A DNA stretch of 64,000 bases from Clostridium sp. CAG:440 (GTDB lineage Bacteria; Bacillota; Clostridia; TANB77; CAG-508). The notes beneath the pieces are model-generated. The model was not told the DNA's origin. It was given only the letters and a program-made list of their open reading frames with translations, and did no database searches. The stretch is from NCBI GenBank assembly GCA_000437215.1, contig FR898629.1, positions 1 through 64,000 on the forward strand, read 5' to 3'. The position numbers and the translations under genes were made by a program. Positions 36,373 to 44,729 of the stretch are shown one piece after another (positions within the stretch are counted from its first letter, which is position 1; every line of letters begins with the position of its first letter).

Positions 36373-37171
36373 AATATCAGCATGGGAAAGGGTAGAAATT
36401 GCAAGAAATCCAAAAAGAAAAACCTCACTTGATTATATATATAGTATTTTTGATGAATTTATAGAATTGCACGGTGATAGAAATTTCAAAGATGATAAAG
36501 CTATAGTATGTGGTCTTGGCAAAATAGATAATCAAAATTTTACAATAATTGCAGAACAAAAGGGAAGAACAACTAAAGAAAATATAGAAAGAAATTTTGG
36601 TATGCCAAACCCAGAAAGCTATAGGAAAGCTATTAGATTTATGAAACAAGCACAAAAATTTGGAAGACCTATTATTACTTTTATAGATACCAAAGGAGCA
36701 TACCCTGGAATTGAGGCCGAGCAAAGAGGTCAAGGCGAAGCTATTGCAAAATCAATGTTTGAAATGGCAAAGCTAGAAGTTCCTATAATTTCAATTGTAA
36801 TAGGTGAGGGTTCTTCTGGTGGAGCTCTAGCAATTGGGGTAGCAAATAAAATTTTTATGCTTGAAAATGCAATTTATTCAATATTATCGCCAGAAGGTTA
36901 TAGCAGTATTTTATGGAAAGATTCAAGCAGATTTAAAGAAGCGGCAGAAAAAATGAAACTAACAGCACATGATTTATATGATTTAAAAGTTATAGACAAA
37001 ATTATAGAAGAGCCAATTAAAATGAATAAAGAAGATTTTATAGAAGTCTCAAAAAATATAAAATATGAAATACTAAATGAAATTGCTACAATGCAAAAAA
37101 TGACTAAAGAACAAATTGTTCAAGATAGATATGATAAATTTAGAAATATAAGTTATTTTAAGGAAATTTAA
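36359..37171 (+). CDS. accA: Acetyl-CoA carboxylase carboxyltransferase alpha subunit
   Basis: A 270-residue crotonase-fold subunit: AWERVEIARNPKRKTSLDYI, ELHGDR, GRPIITFIDTKGAYPGIEAEQRGQGEAIA and the oxyanion segment GEGSSGGALAIG. It partners AccD, whose gene it overlaps. Shorter than the E. coli form, as is usual in Firmicutes. Confidence 0.96.
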   Translation: MEENKISAWERVEIARNPKRKTSLDYIYSIFDEFIELHGDRNFKDDKAIVCGLGKIDNQNFTIIAEQKGRTTKENIERNFGMPNPESYRKAIRFMKQAQKFGRPIITFIDTKGAYPGIEAEQRGQGEAIAKSMFEMAKLEVPIISIVIGEGSSGGALAIGVANKIFMLENAIYSILSPEGYSSILWKDSSRFKEAAEKMKLTAHDLYDLKVIDKIIEEPIKMNKEDFIEVSKNIKYEILNEIATMQKMTKEQIVQDRYDKFRNISYFKEI

Positions 37172-37181
37172 GGAGGAAAAA

Positions 37182-37952
37182 ATGTTAAAAAATAAAACAA
37201 TATTAATAATGGGAATAAGAAATAAGTGGAGTATTGCTTTTGGAATTGCAAAATCAGCATATGAAAATGGTGCAAAATTAATATTTACATATATGGGGGA
37301 AGAAAATAAAGAAAAAATAGAAGATTTAATATCTGAATTTAAAGGAAGTAAAGCATATGTATTAGATGGAGCTTCTGAAGACGAATTAGTTAGAAATGTT
37401 TTTACAAAAATAAAAAAAGAAAATGGGAAAATTGACGGTTTAGTACATGCTATAGCACATGCAAATACTGAAGATTTACACAATGACTTCATATACACAA
37501 GTAAAGAAGGTTATAGCCATGCTGTAGACGTAAGCGCATATTCTTTTGTTTTAGCTGCAAGAATTGCAAAGGAAATAGATTTATTAAATGAAAATGCAAG
37601 TTTAGTTACATTAACATATCATGGCTCAACTAAAGTTTTAGAAGGCTATAATGTAATGGGAATTGCTAAAGCAGCTTTAGAAGCAAGTGTTAGATATTTA
37701 GCAGAAAACTTAGGAAAAGAAAAAATAAGAGTAAATGCTGTTTCTGCAGGACCTATAAAAACATTATCTGCAAAAGGAATTAAAGATTTTTCATCAATAT
37801 TAACTGTTGTAGAAGAAAAAGCTCCATTACATCAAAATGTAACAACAACACAAGTAGGAAATGTTGCAACATTTTTATTAAGTAACATGTCAGATTGTAT
37901 AACAGGTCAAGTTATATATGCAGATAGCGGATATAACATAATGGGAATTTAA
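37182..37952 (+). CDS. fabI: Enoyl-[ACP] reductase (NADH), FabI type
   Basis: A 256-residue SDR that reduces enoyl-ACP and closes the elongation cycle. It has the FabI-type cofactor start LIMGIRNKWSIAFGIAKS, and the catalytic tyrosine-x6-lysine in EGYNVMGIAKAALEAS. Many Clostridia use FabK instead, so this fixes the reductase class and would predict triclosan sensitivity. It is the last gene of the operon, 10 bp after accA. Confidence 0.94.
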   Translation: MLKNKTILIMGIRNKWSIAFGIAKSAYENGAKLIFTYMGEENKEKIEDLISEFKGSKAYVLDGASEDELVRNVFTKIKKENGKIDGLVHAIAHANTEDLHNDFIYTSKEGYSHAVDVSAYSFVLAARIAKEIDLLNENASLVTLTYHGSTKVLEGYNVMGIAKAALEASVRYLAENLGKEKIRVNAVSAGPIKTLSAKGIKDFSSILTVVEEKAPLHQNVTTTQVGNVATFLLSNMSDCITGQVIYADSGYNIMGI

Positions 37953-37958
37953 AAATAT

Positions 37959-38014
37959 TTGAATTATCTTTAAAATGTGCTATAATACAATATATAAAAA
38001 ATTATTGTATTATA
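37959..38014 (+). promoter_or_regulatory. Promoter overlapped by a 12-bp perfect inverted repeat
   Basis: TTGAAT (37959-37964) and TATAAT (37981-37986) have a 16-bp spacer. The inverted repeat TATAATACAATA / TATTGTATTATA (37981-37992 and 38003-38014) covers the -10 box and runs up to the ribosome site of the tandem-HTH gene. This is a good candidate for an autoregulatory operator or an RNA hairpin in the leader. Confidence 0.6.
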
Positions 38015-38028
38015 GGAGATGTATTACA

Positions 38029-39211
38029 ATGAAAGTAAAACTAACGTCTGAAGATGAAGAAAAAATATATGAATTATATAAAAATGGAATTAGTATGAAA
38101 AATATAGCAAATCAATATGGAACATCTTTTAATAAAATTTCCAAAACTATAAATAATTATTGCTTTACTCATAATGTTCCAAAACCAATACCATTACAAG
38201 AAAGAAAAACAAAACAACTTCCTTTAAAAACTATTATTGAAAGAATTAACAATGGAGAATATATATCAAAGCTTGCAAAGGAATATTTTGTTTCTTTTTC
38301 TATTTTAAAAAAAGCTCTTTTAAATGATGAAGAAGGAAAAAAATTATTTTATTATGATGCAGAAAAATGTTCATATTTTCTAATTTCGGCCCAAAATAAA
38401 AAAAAGGAATTTAATTTGAAAGAAATTGTAAATGCTTACCAAAACAATCGTTTAGAAGATTTTGCAAAAGAAAATAATGTATCTACATCAACCTTAAGAA
38501 ATAGGCTAAGAGAAAATTATGGATATGATTATTTTAAAAAATTAATGAAAAATGATAATAATAAAAAAATGGTTCAGTTATATGAAAATGGATTTAGTAT
38601 AAATCAAATTGCAAAAAACTTACGGACTAAGTGCAGACTATACAAAAAGAGAAATAAATAGATATTATTCAGATAGAAATATGATAAAACCCAAAATTGC
38701 CAATAAGGCAGCCGTTTTTGGGTTATTAAAATCGGGGAAAAGCCTTGAAACAATTATTGAAGAGGCAAAAAGCCAAAACTGTCATATTCCAGATGCATAT
38801 ATTCAAGAATATTTAAATAAAACCGGAGAGATTGATATAACTCAAATTAAAAAAATTGTAAACAAGCAATTAGTAAAATTATCAAATGAGGGAAATAACC
38901 CAGATTATATTGCACCATTTGATTTTGCAAATATGATTAAATCTAAAGGACACAATACAAAATATCAAGCAGTTGCATTATTATATAAATTAATAAAAGA
39001 CAATAATTTAGATTTTAAAGAAACTTTAAGTAATATAAATAATGAAGAAATAACATCTGCCTTAAATATTTTATTAAATACAAATAATGCCTCTAAAAAA
39101 GAACACATGGATTTAATTAATAACAATAATTTAGCTTTAACCATATTTAGTGAAGAACAACAAGAAGAAAAAGAAAAAGCAAATGAAGATGATTCAATAT
39201 TATTAAAATAA
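38029..39211 (+). CDS. Tandem helix-turn-helix protein, read through a CGGA site
   Basis: In triplets the frame ends at 38661, and a second open frame starts near 38609. The in-frame CGGA at 38623-38626 joins them: INQIAKNL-(G)-LSADYTKREINRYY, itself a good HTH with glycine in the turn. The joined protein has about 393 residues and at least five HTH-like units: NGISMKNIANQYGTSFNKI, NGEYISKLAKEYFVSFSIL, NNRLEDFAKENNVSTSTL, NGFSINQIAKNL, and SGKSLETIIEEAK. The C-terminus is helical and ends in an acidic Glu/Gln-rich tail. I do not recognise a named family. It lies between fabI and der with its own promoter and operator-like repeat, so it may be a DNA-binding regulator. Confidence 0.75.
38623..38626 (+). 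other. In-frame CGGA +1 recoding site in the tandem-HTH gene
   Basis: AAC TTA CGGA CTA AGT GCA GAC TAT gives N-L-(G)-L-S-A-D-Y and joins two ORFs that otherwise overlap in different frames. Confidence 0.8.
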
Positions 39212-39274
39212 ATTCTTGTTATTTATAAAATAATTTGATATACTTATATTATTAAAAAATTAAGAGGTGAAAAA

Positions 39275-40606
39275 ATGTCAAAACCAATAGTAGCAATAAT
39301 AGGAAAACCAAATGTAGGAAAATCTACTTTTTTTAACTATTTAGCAGGAAGTAGAATATCAATTGTAGAAGATACTCCAGGAGTCACAAGAGACAGAATA
39401 TATGCAGACACAAACTGGAGAGGTAGAAATTTTACACTAATTGATACAGGAGGAATAGAACCAGAATCTGAAGATATTATATTATCTCAAATGCGTGAAC
39501 AAGCCAATCTTGCAATATCAATGGCAAATGTTATTGTATTTGTTACAGATATCAGGCAAGGGGTAACTGCAGCTGACAGAGAAATTGCTTTAATGTTAAA
39601 AAAATCTGGAAAACCAATTGTACTTGTTTGCAATAAAGCAGATAATTTTGAAAAAGATAGAGAAGAAATATACGAGTTTTATAATCTAGGACTAGGAGAT
39701 CCATTTCCAATTTCTGCATCAAATGCATTAGGAATAGGAGATGTATTAGATGAAATTTACAAAGACTTTCCAGAAAAAGAAGATGGGGAAGATGATGATA
39801 CAACAATAAAAGTAGCAATAATAGGGAAACCAAATGTAGGGAAATCATCTTTAATAAATAAGCTTTTAGGTGAAAACAGGGCAATTGTAAGTGATATAGC
39901 AGGTACAACAAGAGATGCAATAGATACCAATCTAGAAAATGAATACGGAAAGTATGTATTTATTGATACAGCAGGTATTAGAAGAAAAAGCAAAGTAAAA
40001 GAATCTATAGAAAAATTTAGTATAATGAGAACACTTCTTGCTGTTGAAAGAGCAGATGTTTGTCTTATGATGATAGATGCATTAGAAGGTGTTACAGATC
40101 AAGATGCAAAAATTGCAGGAGAAGCACATGAAGCAGGAAAAGGTATAATAATCGTAGTTAATAAATGGGATGAATATGAAAAAGAAACTGGAACCTTAGA
40201 AAAATATAAAAAAGAGATTTATAACAAGCTTTCTTATTTATCTTATGCTCCAATAATATTTATATCTGCCAAAACAGGTCAAAGAGTTAACAAGTTATTT
40301 GACTTGATTAATTTTGTTGCAGAACAAAACGCATTAAGAGTTTCTACGTCTGTATTAAATCAAGTTATAAATGAGGCAATTGCAATTGTTCAACCTCCAA
40401 CAGATAAAGGAAAAAGACTTAAAATATTCTATGCAACACAGGCAAGTACAAAGCCACCAACATTTGTTATATTTGTAAATAATAAAGAACTATTCCATTT
40501 TTCTTATGAACGTTATTTAGTAAATAATATAAGAAAAGAATTTGGCTTAGAAGGTACACCTGTTAGAGTTATAGTTAGAGAAAAAACAGAAAAGGGAGGT
40601 ATGTAA
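39275..40606 (+). CDS. der: Ribosome-associated double GTPase Der (EngA)
   Basis: A 443-residue protein with two GTPase domains, each with its own Walker A (GKPNVGKST near residue 10 and GKPNVGKSS near residue 184), DTPGVTRDR and DIAGTTRDA switch regions, CNKAD and NKWDE guanine motifs, and a C-terminal KH-like domain. It acts in 50S subunit assembly. AAGAGGTG precedes the start. It leads an operon with plsY and gpsA. Confidence 0.97.
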   Translation: MSKPIVAIIGKPNVGKSTFFNYLAGSRISIVEDTPGVTRDRIYADTNWRGRNFTLIDTGGIEPESEDIILSQMREQANLAISMANVIVFVTDIRQGVTAADREIALMLKKSGKPIVLVCNKADNFEKDREEIYEFYNLGLGDPFPISASNALGIGDVLDEIYKDFPEKEDGEDDDTTIKVAIIGKPNVGKSSLINKLLGENRAIVSDIAGTTRDAIDTNLENEYGKYVFIDTAGIRRKSKVKESIEKFSIMRTLLAVERADVCLMMIDALEGVTDQDAKIAGEAHEAGKGIIIVVNKWDEYEKETGTLEKYKKEIYNKLSYLSYAPIIFISAKTGQRVNKLFDLINFVAEQNALRVSTSVLNQVINEAIAIVQPPTDKGKRLKIFYATQASTKPPTFVIFVNNKELFHFSYERYLVNNIRKEFGLEGTPVRVIVREKTEKGGM

Positions 40607-40607
40607 T

Positions 40608-41267
40608 ATGCTAACAATTTGTATACTTATTGCAATTATTGCGTATTTAATAGGAAGTATAAATTTTTCAGTAATATTAAGTAAAAAAATGGCTGGATTT
40701 GATGTAAGGCAAAAGGGAAGCGGAAATGCAGGAACAACAAATATGCTTCGTTCTGTTGGAAAAAAAGCTGCTGCAATTACTTTAATATGTGACATATTAA
40801 AAGGTGTGGTTTCAATAGGTATTGCTATTTTAGTTGGATATTTGTTTAATGCACAAAATAAATCTATTTTAGTTCAAATAGCTGCAATAGCTGTTGTTAT
40901 AGGACATACATTTCCAATATTTTTTGGCTTTAAAGGCGGTAAAGGAGTTGCAACTTCACTAGGAGTATTAATAATGACTAATTGGCAAATTGGATTAATT
41001 TGTTTAGCAATAGCAATTATTATAATGGCAATTACTAAAATGGTTTCACTTGGTTCATGTATGGCAGCCATAGCATTTCCATTACTTACATATTTTGCAG
41101 CAAACATTTTTGAAAATGCATATATAGTTAAAGAAGGAAGCAGCTATTTTGTTTATAGTATTATTCTTGCAGTTATTGTTTTATTTAATCATAGAAGCAA
41201 TATAAAAAGAATAATAACTGGGAAGGAAAATAAATTAAGCTTTAAAAAAGAAAGGACAAAAGAATAA
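40608..41267 (+). CDS. plsY: Acyl-phosphate:glycerol-3-phosphate acyltransferase
   Basis: A 219-residue five-helix membrane enzyme that forms lysophosphatidate from acyl-phosphate and glycerol-3-phosphate. Conserved loops are visible: GSGNAGTTNMLRSVG, GHTFPIFFGFKGGKGVATS and the late FNHRSNI. It begins two bases after der and shares a base with gpsA, which makes its glycerol-3-phosphate substrate. PlsX is not adjacent. Confidence 0.95.
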   Translation: MLTICILIAIIAYLIGSINFSVILSKKMAGFDVRQKGSGNAGTTNMLRSVGKKAAAITLICDILKGVVSIGIAILVGYLFNAQNKSILVQIAAIAVVIGHTFPIFFGFKGGKGVATSLGVLIMTNWQIGLICLAIAIIIMAITKMVSLGSCMAAIAFPLLTYFAANIFENAYIVKEGSSYFVYSIILAVIVLFNHRSNIKRIITGKENKLSFKKERTKE

Positions 41268-42253
41268 TGAAAAATATAGCAATAATAGGTAGCGGAAGTT
41301 GGGGAGTAGCACTTGCTATTCATCTAGCCAAGCTTGGAAATAACATAAAAATTTGGTCATTTATGGAAGAAGAAAGAGATTTAATTAACAATGAACATAA
41401 ATGTAAGTTTTTACCTAATATAACATTACCAAAAAATATTACATGCTCAACAGATTATAAAGAAGTAATAGATAAAAGCAGTTTTATATTGCATGTTACA
41501 CCTTCAAAATTTACTAGGTCAACATTTAAACAATACAAAGAATATGTTCAAAATAAGCCAATAATCATATGTTCAAAAGGATTTGAAAAAGATAGCTTAA
41601 AAACATTAGATGAAGTTATATTAGAAGAAATGCCTAATGCTAAAATTGGTGTATTATCAGGTCCAAGCCATGCAGAAGAAGTATGTATTTCAATTCCTAC
41701 TGTTTTAGTATGTGCTTCAAAACATCAAGATATTTTAAAAGAAATACAAGATACCTTTATGTGTGATCATATGAGAATTTATACATCAAATGATGTAAAA
41801 GGTGTAGAACTTGGAGGAGCATTAAAAAATATAATTGCATTTTGTGCAGGAGTTGCAGCTGGAATTGGATTAGGAGATAATACCTTCGCAGCATTAATAA
41901 CTAGGGGATTAAGTGAACTTGCACGTTTAGGAATAGAACTTGGAGGAGAAAGAGAAACATTTTATGGACTTAGTGGCTTAGGTGATTTAATTGTAACTTG
42001 TTTGAGTGAACACAGTAGAAACAGAAAAGCAGGAAAACTAATTGGACAAGGAAAATCATTAGAGGAAACTAAGCAAGAAGTTGGAATGGTTATAGAAAGT
42101 ATTGACAATATTGATGTAGCATATGAACTTGGAAAAATACACAACATTCCAATGCCAATAGTAGAAACTGTATATAAAGTTATATATAAAAATCTTGATC
42201 CAAAAAAAGCAGTTTTAGAGTTAATGAATAGAGATAAAAAATACGAAGACTAA
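41267..42253 (+). CDS. gpsA: Glycerol-3-phosphate dehydrogenase (NAD(P)+)
   Basis: A 328-residue Rossmann enzyme that reduces dihydroxyacetone phosphate to glycerol-3-phosphate. It has IIGSGSWGVALAIHLAKLG, LSGPSHAEEV, the catalytic lysine in GVELGGALKNIIAFCAG, and GLSGLGDLIVTCLSEHSRNRKAG. It supplies PlsY. Confidence 0.96.
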   Translation: MKNIAIIGSGSWGVALAIHLAKLGNNIKIWSFMEEERDLINNEHKCKFLPNITLPKNITCSTDYKEVIDKSSFILHVTPSKFTRSTFKQYKEYVQNKPIIICSKGFEKDSLKTLDEVILEEMPNAKIGVLSGPSHAEEVCISIPTVLVCASKHQDILKEIQDTFMCDHMRIYTSNDVKGVELGGALKNIIAFCAGVAAGIGLGDNTFAALITRGLSELARLGIELGGERETFYGLSGLGDLIVTCLSEHSRNRKAGKLIGQGKSLEETKQEVGMVIESIDNIDVAYELGKIHNIPMPIVETVYKVIYKNLDPKKAVLELMNRDKKYED

Positions 42254-42314
42254 CATATGTATAATAATATAAAAATTCCATATAATAGTAGAAAACTAAA
42301 GGAGGTACTATTGC

Positions 42315-42725
42315 ATGGAATTTTTTAATAAAATAAGTGAAAAAGCAAGCACTGCATATAAAGTAACAGCTGCTAAAACAGGAAAACTTGCAAAAGAAGC
42401 TAAACTAAAATTAAAAATGAGTAATCTAAAATCACAAATAAATGATATTTATTTAGATATTGGAGCAAAAATTTATGAAAAACATTTATTAAAAGAAGAT
42501 ATAAACATAAAAAATGATTTAGAAGAAGAATGCACCAAAATAGATATTTTAACAAATCAAATAGAAGAGATTCTAAATGAGTGTTTAGAATTAAATAATA
42601 AAAAACAATGTTTAAAATGTTTTGCCAAAATTGATAAAGATTGTAAATTTTGTCCAGAATGTGGTACAAAACAGGAGGACACCTCAAACATTGATAAAAT
42701 AACACCAATAGAAAAGGAACTGTAA
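42315..42725 (+). CDS. Small coiled-coil protein with C-terminal zinc ribbon
   Basis: A 136-residue protein. Residues 1-95 are helical and lysine/glutamate-rich (predicted coiled coil). Residues about 97-118 form a double zinc knuckle (CLKCFAKIDKDCKFCPECG). Such zinc-ribbon proteins are common in Clostridia and uncharacterised. It has GGAGGT eight bases before the ATG. Confidence 0.75.
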   Translation: MEFFNKISEKASTAYKVTAAKTGKLAKEAKLKLKMSNLKSQINDIYLDIGAKIYEKHLLKEDINIKNDLEEECTKIDILTNQIEEILNECLELNNKKQCLKCFAKIDKDCKFCPECGTKQEDTSNIDKITPIEKEL

Positions 42726-42739
42726 TATAACAGTTTCTT

Positions 42740-43021
42740 TTAATATGGAAATCTTTCATATAGGTATTTTATTATATCATCTGCATTTTTATTAGTAATT
42801 TTTATTAAAACTCCTTCATCCAAACAAATCCACATACTTATATTATAGTTATCATTATTATCTATATATGCTCCCACAAGCTCAGCAATTTCAACAGGAT
42901 TATTAAAATCTTTTTCCCAACTGTTATCATCGGTTATTTTTAAATTATTATTATAAAATTTGCTTAAAAAATTATTAAGTTCGCCTTTATTTTTACTATA
43001 CAAATTAACAAAAGCCACCAT
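42740..43021 (-). CDS. Small conserved-looking protein of unknown function
   Basis: A 93-residue soluble protein on the minus strand, convergent with the zinc-ribbon gene. It has an alternating strand/helix pattern and a MWICLDEGVLIKI strand. It starts MVAFVNLYSKNK with a GGAG ribosome site. I do not recognise its family. Confidence 0.65.
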   Translation of the reverse strand: MVAFVNLYSKNKGELNNFLSKFYNNNLKITDDNSWEKDFNNPVEIAELVGAYIDNNDNYNISMWICLDEGVLIKITNKNADDIIKYLYERFPY

Positions 43022-43119
43022 TTTTTTCTCCTAAAAATATAATTATATTATTATTATAGAATAATTTTTTTTAATTATACAAAGAATATTATTACAATTA
43101 ACATATTGGAGGAAATTAA

Positions 43120-44028
43120 ATGAAAAAATTTAAAAAAATTGCATTTCTTGTTCTTTTCTTAATAATCATAATATTGTCTTTTACAATTTACACAAATGCA
43201 TCCAGGAATAATGAAAATGACATAAGAGAGAAATCTTTAAGTGAAATTAAATATGTAGAGAGCAAACTAATAAATTTATTTAATAGTTTAAATAATATTG
43301 AATTTGAAAATTATAAAATATCTTCCCAAGAAATAAATAGTCAAAAAAATAGTGATTCTTCTGATTCTTCTTCAAATAGTGATAGCTCAAAAGAAGGGGA
43401 AGGGAACAGTTCATCATCAGGAAATAATTCCGAAAGTAGTAATGCACCTTTAGGAAATAATAACAAAAAATATAGTTTAACCCCATCTACTGTTTTAAGT
43501 CAAAATTCAGATATTAATTGGGATTATATAAAAAAAGAAGCTGAAGAAGTTTCATCTGCTATGCCATCAATTACACTAGATTTATATGATATAAGTTTAA
43601 ATCAAAGCGACATTTTAAATTTTAATAAAGAATATGACAATTTATTATCTTCAATAAAACAAGAAGACAAAGAAAAAACAATGAGCTCATTAAACACATT
43701 ATATTCATATATACCAAAATTTATAAAAAACTGCAGTAATGATGAACAATACAAAACAATAATAAACACAAAGCAATACATTCTTAGTGCTTATAGTATT
43801 TTAGATAGTGAAGATTGGGACAAAATAAATGCTCAAATTAAACTTGCTGTTGACACATATTCAAAATTAATAACAGATATAAATTTAGAAACAGAAAAAC
43901 AGTATAATATAAATAAGGTATATATTATGATAAATGACATACAAAATTCAACAACAATAAAAAGCAAAGATATATTTTTAATTAAATACAAAAACATTAT
44001 CGAGGAATTAAATACCATTAATATATAA
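43120..44028 (+). CDS. Secreted or membrane-anchored helical protein with Ser-rich linker
   Basis: A 302-residue protein with an N-terminal hydrophobic segment (7-27, no lipobox cysteine), a short helix, a low-complexity Ser/Asn/Gly linker (about 75-115), then a helical domain (130-300) rich in Asn, Lys and Tyr. It is probably exported and anchored by its N-terminus. Function unknown. AGGAGG-like GGAGG lies nine bases before ATG. Confidence 0.7.
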   Translation: MKKFKKIAFLVLFLIIIILSFTIYTNASRNNENDIREKSLSEIKYVESKLINLFNSLNNIEFENYKISSQEINSQKNSDSSDSSSNSDSSKEGEGNSSSSGNNSESSNAPLGNNNKKYSLTPSTVLSQNSDINWDYIKKEAEEVSSAMPSITLDLYDISLNQSDILNFNKEYDNLLSSIKQEDKEKTMSSLNTLYSYIPKFIKNCSNDEQYKTIINTKQYILSAYSILDSEDWDKINAQIKLAVDTYSKLITDINLETEKQYNINKVYIMINDIQNSTTIKSKDIFLIKYKNIIEELNTINI

Positions 44029-44043
44029 ATAGTAATATAAAAC

Positions 44044-44072
44044 TAGACTTTTCCAATTTAATATGATATAAT
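44044..44072 (+). promoter_or_regulatory. Candidate rnpB promoter
   Basis: TAGACT at 44044-44049 and TATAAT at 44067-44072 with a 17-bp spacer, placing the transcript start near 44080. Confidence 0.6.
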
Positions 44073-44081
44073 TGCGTTTAG

Positions 44082-44427
44082 AGTTAATTGAATAGTCGCT
44101 GGTAAAATTCGAAAGGATTTACGAGAGGAAAGTCCGGGCTCCATAGAGCAAAGATGCTAGATAACGTCTAGTGAGGGAAACCTTAAGGAAAGTGCAACAG
44201 AAAATAACCGCCATTTATGGTAAGGGTGAAAAGGTAAGGTAAGAGCTTACCGCTATTATGGTGACATAATAGGTCAATGCAAACCCCATCTGGAGCAACA
44301 CCTAAAATTAAGAAGATTAAACCTGCTCGGTGCCTTCTTAGATTGCGTGGCTTGAGATATATAGCAATATATATCCTAGATAAATGACTATTTTAAAAGA
44401 CAGAACCCGGCTTACAGATTAACTTTA
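44082..44427 (+). ncRNA. rnpB: RNase P RNA
   Basis: The catalytic RNA that matures tRNA 5' ends. It contains the near-invariant core GAGGAAAGTCCGGGCTC at 44124-44141, AGTGAGGGAAACC and AACCCCATCTGGAGCAA further on, and the closing ACAGAACCCGGCTTA at 44400-44414 that completes P4 and P2. The core is intact, including its CGG triplets, which argues against indiscriminate C insertion in this assembly. Confidence 0.95.
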
Positions 44428-44431
44428 ACCA

Positions 44432-44471
44432 AAAATCCCATTAGAAAATTATGTTCTAATAGGATTTTTTA
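44432..44471 (+). terminator. Intrinsic terminator after rnpB
   Basis: AAATCCCATTAGAA and TTCTAATAGGATTT arms followed by T residues. Confidence 0.8.
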
Positions 44472-44582
44472 TAATTATATATTCTTTCCAGAGCTCCCCA
44501 TTATAAGAAAATGTAATTCGTACCTCATACATTTTCTAAAACGGTCCCCACTTGTCCTTTACAGAATATATAATTATAAAAA
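44466..44582. repeat. 117-bp nested inverted-repeat element
   Basis: Outer arms 44466-44485 and 44563-44582 are perfectly complementary over 20 bp. Inner arms AGAAAATGTA (44506-44515) and TACATTTTCT (44528-44537) form a second stem. Between the stems lie two facing unpaired strands of 20 and 25 nt, each containing a TCCCC (AGCTCCCC and GGTCCCC). It could be a small structured RNA, a miniature transposable element or a protein site. It separates rnpB from rho. Confidence 0.55.
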
Positions 44583-44623
44583 AAGAGTAATATAAAAAAA
44601 GAACATTTTTTTGGTTTAAAGGG

Positions 44624-44651
44624 TTGCATTTTATTTTATTTATGATATAAT
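44624..44651 (+). promoter_or_regulatory. Candidate rho promoter
   Basis: TTGCAT at 44624-44629 and TATAAT at 44646-44651 with a 16-bp spacer, followed by a leader of about 70 nt. Confidence 0.55.
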
Positions 44652-44729
44652 ATAAAAAGTTTAAAGTCTAAGTATAAATTTCTTTATACAATTCCCAACA
44701 TTAAAATTTATATTATTAAGGAGGTATTT

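Noticed and set aside
44466..44582. 6S RNA
   Set aside because: The stem-bubble-stem shape is suggestive, but at about 117 nt it is much shorter than known 6S RNAs and I see no conserved sequence. Left as an unknown element.
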